64,000 nt of DNA from Collinsella sp. OM04-5. Lineage in GTDB: Bacteria; Actinomycetota; Coriobacteriia; Coriobacteriales; Coriobacteriaceae. The DNA lies in NCBI RefSeq assembly GCF_003439125.1, contig NZ_QSUU01000001.1:121889-185888 (forward strand). Reading direction: 5' to 3'. The number at the start of each line of letters is the position of its first letter. Position 1 is the stretch's first letter. Below the pieces are notes generated by a model. It ran no database searches, was not told where the DNA came from, and was given only the letters and a program-made list of their open reading frames with translations. Positions 1 to 7,821 of the stretch are shown here, in pieces. Made by a program: the position numbers and the translations under genes.

Positions 1-695
1 AGACCGAGATCGCCGGCCTGATTGGCCCCAATGGTGCCGGTAAGACCACGGTCTTCAACCTGCTCACCAAGGTGTACCAGCCCACGCACGGCACCATCCT
101 GCTCGACGGTGAGGACACCTCGGGCAAGTCGGTCTATCAGGTCAACCGCATGGGCATCGCCCGTACGTTCCAAAACATCCGCCTGTTCAACACCATGACG
201 GTGGAGGACAACGTCAAGGTCGGTCTGCACAACCAGGAGCGCTATTCCGGTTTTGAGGGCGTGCTGCGCCTGCCGACGTACTGGAAGCACGAGAAGGCCG
301 CCCATGAGCGTGCCATGGAGCTGCTGTCCATCTTTGATATGGAGCATCTGGCAAGCGAACAGGCCGGCTCGCTGCCTTACGGCGCTCAGCGCCGCCTGGA
401 GATCGTCCGCGCGCTTGCCACCAACCCCAAGCTGCTGCTGCTCGACGAGCCTGCCGCCGGCATGAACCCGTCCGAGACCGCCGAGCTCATGGAGAACATC
501 GTCAAGATTCGCGACACCTTTGGCATTGCCATCATGCTTATCGAGCATGATATGTCGCTCGTCATGAACATCTGCGAGGGCATCTGCGTGCTCAACTTTG
601 GTAAGGTTATCGCCAAGGGCACGGCCGAGGAAATCCAGAACAACGATGCCGTTATCGAGGCATATCTGGGCAAGCAGGATAAGGGGGAGAACTAA
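1..695 (+). CDS. livG: Branched-chain amino acid ABC transporter ATP-binding protein LivG (5' end outside window)
   Basis: This is the first of two adjacent ABC ATPases that power high-affinity uptake of leucine, isoleucine and valine at the cytoplasmic membrane. The reading frame is already open at base 3, so the gene is cut by the window edge. The Walker A motif GPNGAGKTT is encoded at about 24-50. A LivG-style signature (LPYGAQRRLEIVRAL), Walker B (LLLLDEPAAGMNP) and the H-loop (IEHDMSLV) follow in order. The pair LPYGAQRR plus DEPAAGMNP is typical of LivG rather than of other importers. The stop codon abuts the start of livF, so the two are translationally coupled. Permease and binding-protein genes would lie upstream, outside the window. 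Confidence 0.95.
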   Translation, partial: TEIAGLIGPNGAGKTTVFNLLTKVYQPTHGTILLDGEDTSGKSVYQVNRMGIARTFQNIRLFNTMTVEDNVKVGLHNQERYSGFEGVLRLPTYWKHEKAAHERAMELLSIFDMEHLASEQAGSLPYGAQRRLEIVRALATNPKLLLLDEPAAGMNPSETAELMENIVKIRDTFGIAIMLIEHDMSLVMNICEGICVLNFGKVIAKGTAEEIQNNDAVIEAYLGKQDKGEN

Positions 696-1409
696 ATGGC
701 AGAGCCGATGCTTTCCGTCTACAACATCAACGTCTGGTACGGCGCCATCCACGCCATCAAGGACATCTCCTTTAACGTCAACGAGGGCGAGATCGTGGCC
801 CTGATCGGTGCGAACGGTGCCGGCAAGTCCACAACGCTCAAGACGGTCTCGGGCCTGCTGCGCTCTAAGACCGGCTCCATCAAGTTTATGGGCGAGGACA
901 TTACCCATACGCCCGCTGATAAGCTGGTTGGTAAGGGCCTGGCTCAGGTTCCCGAGGGACGTCGCGCCTTTTTGCAGATGACGGTCGAGGAGAACCTGGA
1001 GATGGGTGCCTATACGCAGCCCAAGTCCACGGTGGCTCCGGGCCTGGAGCGCGTCTACGAGCAGTTCCCGCGCCTGAAGGAACGTCGTCGCCAGGTCGCC
1101 GGCACCCTTTCAGGCGGCGAGCAGCAGATGCTCGTTATGGGGCGCGCCCTTATGAGTAACCCCAAACTGCTCATGCTTGACGAGCCTTCCATGGGCCTGG
1201 CGCCGATTCTGATTGAGCAGATCTTCCAGATTGTCGAGGACCTGCACAAGGCCGGCACCACGGTGCTTCTGGTCGAGCAGAACGCGCAGATGGCGCTCTC
1301 GATCGCCACGCGTGGCTACGTGCTCGAGACCGGCAAGATCACCATGACCGGCACCGGCCAAGAGCTCCTGCACGACGATAACGTGCGTAAAGCCTACCTG
1401 GGCGGTTAA
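696..1409 (+). CDS. livF: Branched-chain amino acid ABC transporter ATP-binding protein LivF
   Basis: Second ATPase of the Liv transporter, 237 residues, which is the usual LivF length. It carries Walker A GANGAGKSTT (about residues 37-46), the signature LSGGEQQMLVMGRAL, Walker B LLMLDEPSMGLAP and the H/Q-region VEQNA. The phrase DEPSMGLAP separates LivF from LivG. The ATG directly follows the livG stop TAA with no gap, so both ATPases are made from one message in similar amounts. A perfect 12-bp hairpin begins four bases after the stop, which suggests that the transcript ends here. Confidence 0.96.
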   Translation: MAEPMLSVYNINVWYGAIHAIKDISFNVNEGEIVALIGANGAGKSTTLKTVSGLLRSKTGSIKFMGEDITHTPADKLVGKGLAQVPEGRRAFLQMTVEENLEMGAYTQPKSTVAPGLERVYEQFPRLKERRRQVAGTLSGGEQQMLVMGRALMSNPKLLMLDEPSMGLAPILIEQIFQIVEDLHKAGTTVLLVEQNAQMALSIATRGYVLETGKITMTGTGQELLHDDNVRKAYLGG

Positions 1410-1412
1410 CTA

Positions 1413-1440
1413 GTTACGCGGTTTTACCAAACCGCGTAAC
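1413..1440. terminator. Perfect 12-bp hairpin after livF
   Basis: Arms GTTACGCGGTTT (1413-1424) and AAACCGCGTAAC (1429-1440) are perfect complements around a 4-base loop. No T tract follows. A closely similar hairpin sits just after the larE stop (45770-45796) and a related one beyond the nitroreductase stop (55224-55250). Confidence 0.55.
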
Positions 1441-1456
1441 GGCTCGACGCTGCAAG

Positions 1457-1553
1457 CCCGCCAGAGCGGCAATCTGCCTTTCAACTTCGGCGGCATGACC
1501 AGAAGGTCAATGCCGCCTCGTTTCAAGGCACCTTGCTCGCTCTGGCGGGTTTT
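1457..1553 (+). terminator. Nested stem-loop, candidate terminator of the liv operon
   Basis: Outer arms CCCGCCAGAGCG (1457-1468) and CGCTCTGGCGGG (1538-1549) are perfect complements followed by TTTT. Inside lies a second stem, GGCGGCATGACC (1489-1500) against GGTCAATGCCGCC (1505-1517), with one bulge. A short GCCTT/AAGGC pair (1476-1480, 1525-1529) may stack between them. Confidence 0.55.
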
Positions 1554-1608
1554 CGCTGTCGTTGCCAAAACATCGACGTTGTGGCAGATGCCAACGACTA
1601 TTCCCTTT

Positions 1609-1677
1609 AAGTTGCGGTGGAATAGGGACTAAATGGGAGCCTCAGAGGTCAAAAGAGTCCTTATTCCACCGCAACTT
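1609..1677. repeat. 22-bp inverted repeat upstream of cutC
   Basis: Arms at 1609-1630 and 1656-1677 match over 22 bases with a single G/T wobble, around a 25-base loop. It lies 58 bases upstream of the cutC start. It belongs to the group of strong intergenic palindromes found throughout this window. Confidence 0.6.
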
Positions 1678-1735
1678 CATGGGGGTGTGTGACAATGCCC
1701 GTCGGAAAACATCTGCTGTCTTTGGGGGTCTATCT

Positions 1736-2413
1736 ATGCTGTACGAGTTTTGTGCCGAGAACTTTGAGCGTGTGCCGGCGGCTATCGATGCCGGTGCTAA
1801 GCGCATCGAGTTGTGCGACAACCTTGCCGTTGGTGGCACTACGCCCTCGGCCGGCGTTATCAGCACTACGGTCAGCTATGCTCACGAGCATGACGCGCGA
1901 GTGATGTGCATGATTCGCCCGCGTGGCGGTGACTTTCACTACAATCAGGACGAGCTGCGCATGATGGAGATGGACTTGGGTCTTGCCGTGAGCGCCGGCG
2001 TTGACGGCCTGGTCTTTGGCTGCTGCAAGCCCTGTGCCGGCGGCTGGGCGCTCGACGAGCTCACCCTCGGCGCCCTCGTGATGGCTACGGGCTGCGCGAC
2101 CGAGGAGTGCAAGCGCGGGGTCATCGATATCACCTTCCACATGGCCTTTGACCAGCTCTCGCTCGAGGCTCAGCTCGATGCCATTGACACACTCGCCGAC
2201 TGCGGCATCACGCGCATCCTGACGCATGGTGGTGCTGCCGGAACGCCGATCGAGGACAACCTGGAGCACCTGTCGCGTCTTGTCGAGTATGCGGGCGACC
2301 GCCTGACCATTCTTCCCGGTGGCGGCATTTCCACGGCCAATCGCGATACCGTGGCGGCGGCACTGGGCGTCTCCGAACTCCATGGCACCAAGATCGTGCC
2401 GCTGGAGGTATAA
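1736..2413 (+). CDS. cutC: Copper homeostasis protein CutC family
   Basis: A 225-residue TIM-barrel protein of the CutC family, originally linked to copper tolerance; its biochemical role is still debated. The N-terminal LYEFCAENF and the segments RIELCDNLAVGGTTPS, MIRPRGGDF, LVFGCC and LTHGGAAGTP are family hallmarks. The reading frame is open for 58 codons further upstream, but the conserved protein begins at the ATG at 1736, with GGGGG just before it. The last codons contain the ribosome-binding site (GGAGGT, 2404-2409) of the next gene, so the two are probably translated together. Confidence 0.88.
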   Translation: MLYEFCAENFERVPAAIDAGAKRIELCDNLAVGGTTPSAGVISTTVSYAHEHDARVMCMIRPRGGDFHYNQDELRMMEMDLGLAVSAGVDGLVFGCCKPCAGGWALDELTLGALVMATGCATEECKRGVIDITFHMAFDQLSLEAQLDAIDTLADCGITRILTHGGAAGTPIEDNLEHLSRLVEYAGDRLTILPGGGISTANRDTVAAALGVSELHGTKIVPLEV

Positions 2414-2416
2414 CCC

Positions 2417-3214
2417 GTGGCGCTGGTATTTGACGTCCAGCAGGCGAGCGGTAAGCCCGACGATAATCGTCGCCCTGGCACCGCGTGCCCCTTTTGTGAC
2501 ACGGAGGGGCTCGCCAACATCATCCAGCGCGATGGTGACTGCATCTGGCTCGAGAATAGGTTCAAGACCTTGCGCGCCACCCGTCAAACCGTGTTGATTG
2601 AATCGGCAGATCACGATGCCGACTTGGTGACCTATGAGCCGGATGAACTCCACCATGTGATGCGGTTTGCTCTGGGCTGTTGGCAGCAGATGATCGATTC
2701 CCAGCAGTACCGCAGTGTACTCATGTATAAGAACAAAGGTCCGCTTTCGGGCGGCAGCCTCGTCCATCCACACATGCAGATTGTGGGCTTGGAACAGGAG
2801 GACGGCTATGCGGCGCTGACCTTAGCCAACTTTGAAGGCATCGCTGTCTGGCAGCAGGGGAGAATCTCGGTCAACATCTCAACCGAACCGATTATGGGAT
2901 TCTTTGAGGTCAACGTCTCGGCTCCACAGGGAATCGCCGCCAGCGACGACGCCCGCGACCAAGCCGAAGCGGACCTGTTTGCCGATGCGATTCAGGTGGC
3001 CCTGCGCTATATCCTGCACGAGCACCACGGCGGCCGCGCGGAGTCGTACAACTTGTTCTTCTACCACATGGACGGCCGGACCATTGCCAAGGCGCTTCCG
3101 CGTTGGGTGGTTTCGCCCTACTTTGTCGGCTATCGTTTGGCCCAGGTTAATGCCGAGACCACGCTCGATATCGATGCTGATCGCCTGCGTGCGCATCTGG
3201 AAACGCTCGTATAG
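2417..3214 (+). CDS. GalT/HIT-superfamily protein (DUF4931-like)
   Basis: A 265-residue protein resembling galactose-1-phosphate uridylyltransferase. A CPFC pair at residues 24-27 matches the zinc site of GalT, and HPHMQ at residues 117-121 matches the H-P-H-x-Q nucleotidyl-transfer motif whose middle histidine is the nucleophile. The protein is shorter than GalT (about 350 residues), and similar stand-alone proteins are annotated DUF4931, so the substrate is unknown. The start is GTG at 2417, fixed by GGAGGT seven bases upstream inside cutC. No galK or galE lies nearby. A nucleotide-sugar or nucleotidyl transferase role is inference. Confidence 0.7.
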   Translation: MALVFDVQQASGKPDDNRRPGTACPFCDTEGLANIIQRDGDCIWLENRFKTLRATRQTVLIESADHDADLVTYEPDELHHVMRFALGCWQQMIDSQQYRSVLMYKNKGPLSGGSLVHPHMQIVGLEQEDGYAALTLANFEGIAVWQQGRISVNISTEPIMGFFEVNVSAPQGIAASDDARDQAEADLFADAIQVALRYILHEHHGGRAESYNLFFYHMDGRTIAKALPRWVVSPYFVGYRLAQVNAETTLDIDADRLRAHLETLV

Positions 3215-3244
3215 CAAGACTAACACCCGCGTAACGCGGACGGT

Positions 3245-4243
3245 CTAGCGTCCCATGGCGTCGCGGCCGGCCTCGACGCGCTTGCGTTGGGCGGCGCGCT
3301 CCTCGCCGGTCAGTCGCTCAAAGAGATGTCCGATAACCGAGGCGAGCACCTGCTGAAACAGCGTTCCGCACATGACGGGAAACACGACTTCGCCTGGAAA
3401 GTACTGCGTGGCGATGACGGCGCCCGAAGAGATGTTACGCATGCCGCAGGTAAAGCACATGGTGGTCGTCTCGCTATACGGCAGGTGCAACGCACGGGCG
3501 ACCAGAAAACCGACGACAAAGCCGCTGATGGCGAAGACCAAAATAAAGAGGGCGACTTCCAAGCGCTCAACATTCATGTGCAACACGTACTCGCTCATGG
3601 CGGTGGAGTTGGACGCGATGACCCCCATCATCATGAACTTGCAGGCGGGCGAAAGCGCGGGGGAGAGTTTCTCATGTCCCCATCCGCGCGTGAGCTCGTT
3701 GATCACGATGCCGAACACGGCAGGGATGGCGATCATAAAGGCCGTGTTCTGCATCATGCCCGGAACATCGATTGCGACGGTGGCACCCAGCAGGAGCTTC
3801 AGCGTGAGCGGAATCGTCACGGGCGAGATGACCGAGGACGTCAGGATGATGGTGAGCGCGAGCGGGCCGTTGCCGCCGAACATGCTAATCCACATAAAGG
3901 CGGTGACTGCCACGGGTACGCTGTACTCGAGCGCGATGCCGCAGACAAGGTTTGGGTTGGAACCAAAGAACAGTGAGCTCATGGCATACGCCGCGATGGG
4001 GATGAGCACGGCCGAGACAAATAACGCCAAAATCAAATGTAGGGGACGGCGGAACACCTCGGCCACCTGGTGAAAGGTGTTGCTGAGCGCACCTTGGAAC
4101 GTCATAAAGGCAAACAGGGCGGGAACGATGGGCTTGAGCACGCCGATCTGCCGGGGAAAGAGCACGCCGAGCGTCACGCAAATCGGAACGATGACCTGCA
4201 TGTGCCCCGCAAGAAACTTGCCCAGTCCAACCCATTGCTTCAT
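3245..4243 (-). CDS. Bile acid:sodium symporter (BASS) family transporter
   Basis: A 332-residue integral membrane protein with about nine to ten hydrophobic segments. Characteristic BASS features are visible: two crossover-like regions and the motif GMRNISSGAVIA near residue 270. Members carry organic anions such as bile acids, pantoate or keto acids with sodium. The substrate here cannot be told, although bile acids are plausible in a gut bacterium. It is transcribed convergently to the GalT-like gene and divergently from recJ, so it is probably a single-gene unit. The C-terminus is basic and cytoplasmic (RAAQRKR). Confidence 0.8.
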   Translation of the reverse strand: MKQWVGLGKFLAGHMQVIVPICVTLGVLFPRQIGVLKPIVPALFAFMTFQGALSNTFHQVAEVFRRPLHLILALFVSAVLIPIAAYAMSSLFFGSNPNLVCGIALEYSVPVAVTAFMWISMFGGNGPLALTIILTSSVISPVTIPLTLKLLLGATVAIDVPGMMQNTAFMIAIPAVFGIVINELTRGWGHEKLSPALSPACKFMMMGVIASNSTAMSEYVLHMNVERLEVALFILVFAISGFVVGFLVARALHLPYSETTTMCFTCGMRNISSGAVIATQYFPGEVVFPVMCGTLFQQVLASVIGHLFERLTGEERAAQRKRVEAGRDAMGR

Positions 4244-4383
4244 ATGCTCTTGTGACTCCCTTTGCTCGTGAATCCGTTTTGAATGGATATGCTAGACGCT
4301 CGCATGCGTCCGTGCGTCAGAAACGCTCGATTATTTCGAGGGTATTACCGCCCTCGTTTATCGAAACCGCGGCGTGCTGGACG

Positions 4384-4410
4384 TTGTGCGTCCGCGCTGC
4401 ACGGTATAAT
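4384..4410 (+). promoter_or_regulatory. Candidate promoter for the recJ-rel unit
   Basis: A perfect TATAAT at 4405-4410 is preceded by TTGTGC at 4384-4389. The 15-base spacing is short, so the -35 assignment is weak. A GC hairpin CGAGGG/CCCTCG lies just upstream near 4336-4355. Confidence 0.4.
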
Positions 4411-4518
4411 AAATCCGTTCAACAGATCTGCCTGCCGAAGCGGGTATACACAGAGGACTCATCGCTATGAACCGTGAGAGGTATCGCGGCGACCTGCCCC
4501 TATCGGGGGTGGGCGCCT

Positions 4519-7500
4519 ATGTCATCGCTTAAGACGACGCATCGCTGGGCAGTCGCTCGGCAAAACCCCGAGCTCGAAAAGGAGCTTTCGGCTGGCCTGG
4601 GCATACCCGGGCTGGTGGCGCGCATTATGGTTGCGCACGGCATAACATCCATCGAGGAAGGCCAGCTGTTTTTGACGCCTTCGCTCGATCGCGACTGGGC
4701 CGACCCACTCATTATTCCGGGCATGGCGGTCGTTGCCGACCGCGTCGAGCGCGCTATTCGCAACCACGAGCACATCGCGGTCTTTGGCGATTTTGACGTC
4801 GACGGCATTACGTCGACTTGTCTGTTGACCGAGGCGCTACGTTCGTTTGGCGCCAACGTCACGCCGTTTATTCCGCATCGCTTTGACGAGGGCTACGGCC
4901 TGTCGCGTGCGGCGCTCGACCGCGTCAACGAGCTCGCCCAACCCAACCTGATCGTGACCGTCGATAACGGCATTGCCGCCAAGGAGGAGGTCTCCTATCT
5001 GGAGAGCCTGGGGATCGATTTGGTGGTCACGGACCATCACGAGCCGTCCGACCAGGTGCCGCAGGGCGTGCCCCTGACCGACCCCAAGCTCGAGGACGAG
5101 GGTCCCTCGCGCGAGCTTGCCGGTGCCGGTGTGGCGCTCAAGCTGGTGCAGGTCCTGGGCGAGCGTTTGGGCAAGCCGTCGTATTGGCGTTCGCTGATCG
5201 AGGTCGCGGCGCTGGGCACCGTGTCCGACATGATGCCGCTCACGCCCGAGAATCGCGCACTGGTCGCCGAGGGCATCCAACAGATGCGCGTGACGGCCCG
5301 TCCCGGCTATATCGCGCTTGCCGCACTTGCCAAGGCCGACCTTTCTACCATTACGGCCGACGGCCTGTCGTTTTCGCTCATCCCTCGTCTGAATGCTGCC
5401 GGCCGCATGGCTGATCCCAAGCTGGCGCTCGACCTGCTGCTTGCCCGCGATCCTATCGAGGCAAGTGCACTGGCAGCCGAGCTCGAGGAAATCAACCGTC
5501 AGCGCCGCGAGATCGAGGCGGAGCTCACACGCGACGCCATGGCAAAGGTCGAGGAGACCTATGACGGCGGTCGCGCAATCGTCGTGGGTGGCGAGGGCTG
5601 GCACGAGGGCGTCAAGGGTATCGTAGCGAGCCGCCTGACCAACCGTTATCACGTGCCGGCGCTGCTCTTCTCGATTGAGGACGGCGTTGCGCGCGGATCG
5701 GGTCGCTCGGTGGGCAAGGTCAACCTGTTCGACGCCGTCGAGCGTTGTTCCGACCTGCTGATTCGTCGCGGCGGACATGCCGGTGCGGTGGGTGTGACCA
5801 TCGAGGCATCCAAGCTCGATGAGTTCCGCCGCCGCCTTTCCGCCGTGCTATCGGAGCTTCCCGCCGAGGACTTTGAAGACACCGACGAGGTCGCCGCCAC
5901 CGTCGACCTTTCCGAGCTGAATATCGAGACCATCGAGCAGATCTCCCGTCTTGAGCCGTTTGGCCAGGGCAACAAGGTGCCGCTGCTGGCTGCCGAGGGC
6001 GTGACGATGTGCGACCGCGCCGTGGTGGGCAAAACCGGCGAGCACATGCGCTTTGTGGCGACCGATGGCGCCGCGAGTGTGCCGGCCATTATGTTCCGCG
6101 TGCCGCAAATCGATAAGCTCATCAACTGCGATAGCGCTGTCGACTTGGTGTTCGAGGCCGTTGCCGAGCATTGGCAGGGGCGTGTGAAGCCCAAGCTCAT
6201 GATCAAGGATGTTCTGGTCCGCGATACCACGCTGCCCAGCGTCGACGATCCGGCATGCGAGCTTCGTCGTGGCGTGCAGCCGGCGGATTCCGGCCTGCGC
6301 CTGGAGTCGCGTAAGCGCGAGACGCTCGCCCAGCTTTCCTATACCGAGCTCACGCGCTCGCTTATCCATAGCTTTATCGGATCGAACCAGCCGCACCGCG
6401 CGCAGGTTGAGGCGCTCGATGCCTTGGCCGACCACCAGAGCGTCTTGGCCGTTATGGGAACGGGCCGCGGCAAGTCTCTCATCTTCCATGTACATGCTGC
6501 GCGCGAGGCTGTCCTTCGCGGACGTGCGAGCATCTTTGTCTATCCGCTGCGTGCGCTTGTTGCCGACCAGGCCTATCACCTCTCGTCGACGATGGCAGCG
6601 CTTGGCATTGGCGTTGGCGTGCTGACCGGCGAGACCGTGGAGGCCGCACGCGATGATGTGTTCGCCGGCCTAGCTTCGGGCCGCACCGGTATCGTGCTCA
6701 CGACGCCCGAGTTCCTATCTATCCACCGTGACCGCTTCGCGCGTTCGGGCCGCATCGGCTTTGTCGTTATCGATGAGGCGCACCACGCCGGCCTTGCCAA
6801 GGGCGGCGACCGCAGCGCCTATCTCGACATGCCCGATATCCTCAAAGCCCTGGGCGACCCGGTTGTTATGGCTGCGACGGCCACCGCGACGGCTCCGGTC
6901 GTGGCCGAGCTTGCCCGCATGCTGCCGATTACTCGCACGGTGGTCGACGAGACGGTGCGCGAGAACCTGCAGCTCGAGGACGACCGCGACCTTGCGAGCC
7001 GCGAGAATCGTTTGGTGTCGATCGTGGCGACGGGGGAGAAGACCGTCATTTACGTCAATTCGCGCGACCAGTCCGTGGCGCTCGCCAAGACGTTGCGCAA
7101 ACGCGTGCCAGACTGTGCGACCCATATCGCGTTCTATAACGCCGGGCTCGCGCGTTCCGATCGCCGCCGCGTAGAGGAAGCGTTTCGTGACGGAAACCTC
7201 AGTTGCATCGTTTCGACCTCTGCCTTTGGTGAGGGCGTGAACTTGCCCGATATCCGCCATGTCGTGCTCTACCACATGCCCTTTGGCGCCATCGAGTTCA
7301 ACCAGATGAGCGGACGCGCCGGTCGCGACGGCCAACCTGCCGTGATTCACCTGCTCTATTCGTCGCGTGACGCTCGCATTAACGAGCGCCTACTCGACTG
7401 TTACGCGCCCGAGCGCGATGAGCTTGTCACGCTCTATCGAGCGCTGCAGACCATGTGGCGCTCCAACCGTGGCAAGACGGGGGACGATTCATTCTGCGCA

Positions 7501-7806
7501 AGCGATATCGACATTGCGCAGATGTGCCTTGCCATCGATGCTCGCACGCCGGTCGACGAGCGCTCGGTGGAAAGCGGCCTGGGAATCTTCGAAGAGCTCG
7601 GTTTCTGTCGCGTTTCGGGGTTTGACGATACGCGTCGCATCGCGATGGCCGAAAACCCTGGCCGCGTGCAATTGAGCAGGTCAATTCGCTATTTGGAGGG
7701 CTTGCGCTCGCGCATGGAGTTCTCGGCTTTCCGGAGCTGGGCGCTCGATTCGTGCGCTTCTGATATGCTAGCCAAAGTTAACCGCCCGATCGTACCGCGG
7801 GCCTAG
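4519..7806 (+). CDS. recJ: Single-stranded-DNA exonuclease RecJ fused to a RecQ-like DEAH helicase
   Basis: A 1095-residue two-enzyme fusion. Residues 1-570 are a complete RecJ: DHH motif I DFDVDG (91-96), motif III TDHH (171-174), a C-terminal GGHAGA (418-423) and the OB-like FGQGN region (481-485). RecJ degrades single-stranded DNA 5' to 3' in RecF-pathway repair. Residues 605-1095 form a superfamily-II helicase with MGTGRGKS (646-653), IDEAHH (751-756), AATATAT (785-791) and QMSGRAGRDG (929-938), closest in style to RecQ. Typical RecJ ends near 570-800 residues. I prefer the ATG at 4519, preceded by GGGGGTGGG; a GTG at 4474 is the alternative. The stop lies 15 bases before the rel start. 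Confidence 0.9.
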   Translation: MSSLKTTHRWAVARQNPELEKELSAGLGIPGLVARIMVAHGITSIEEGQLFLTPSLDRDWADPLIIPGMAVVADRVERAIRNHEHIAVFGDFDVDGITSTCLLTEALRSFGANVTPFIPHRFDEGYGLSRAALDRVNELAQPNLIVTVDNGIAAKEEVSYLESLGIDLVVTDHHEPSDQVPQGVPLTDPKLEDEGPSRELAGAGVALKLVQVLGERLGKPSYWRSLIEVAALGTVSDMMPLTPENRALVAEGIQQMRVTARPGYIALAALAKADLSTITADGLSFSLIPRLNAAGRMADPKLALDLLLARDPIEASALAAELEEINRQRREIEAELTRDAMAKVEETYDGGRAIVVGGEGWHEGVKGIVASRLTNRYHVPALLFSIEDGVARGSGRSVGKVNLFDAVERCSDLLIRRGGHAGAVGVTIEASKLDEFRRRLSAVLSELPAEDFEDTDEVAATVDLSELNIETIEQISRLEPFGQGNKVPLLAAEGVTMCDRAVVGKTGEHMRFVATDGAASVPAIMFRVPQIDKLINCDSAVDLVFEAVAEHWQGRVKPKLMIKDVLVRDTTLPSVDDPACELRRGVQPADSGLRLESRKRETLAQLSYTELTRSLIHSFIGSNQPHRAQVEALDALADHQSVLAVMGTGRGKSLIFHVHAAREAVLRGRASIFVYPLRALVADQAYHLSSTMAALGIGVGVLTGETVEAARDDVFAGLASGRTGIVLTTPEFLSIHRDRFARSGRIGFVVIDEAHHAGLAKGGDRSAYLDMPDILKALGDPVVMAATATATAPVVAELARMLPITRTVVDETVRENLQLEDDRDLASRENRLVSIVATGEKTVIYVNSRDQSVALAKTLRKRVPDCATHIAFYNAGLARSDRRRVEEAFRDGNLSCIVSTSAFGEGVNLPDIRHVVLYHMPFGAIEFNQMSGRAGRDGQPAVIHLLYSSRDARINERLLDCYAPERDELVTLYRALQTMWRSNRGKTGDDSFCASDIDIAQMCLAIDARTPVDERSVESGLGIFEELGFCRVSGFDDTRRIAMAENPGRVQLSRSIRYLEGLRSRMEFSAFRSWALDSCASDMLAKVNRPIVPRA

Positions 7807-7821
7807 GGGAAGGGGACCTCG

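Noticed and set aside
4252..4470. Small frame upstream of recJ
   Set aside because: It overlaps the promoter region and shows no conserved features or ribosome-binding site.
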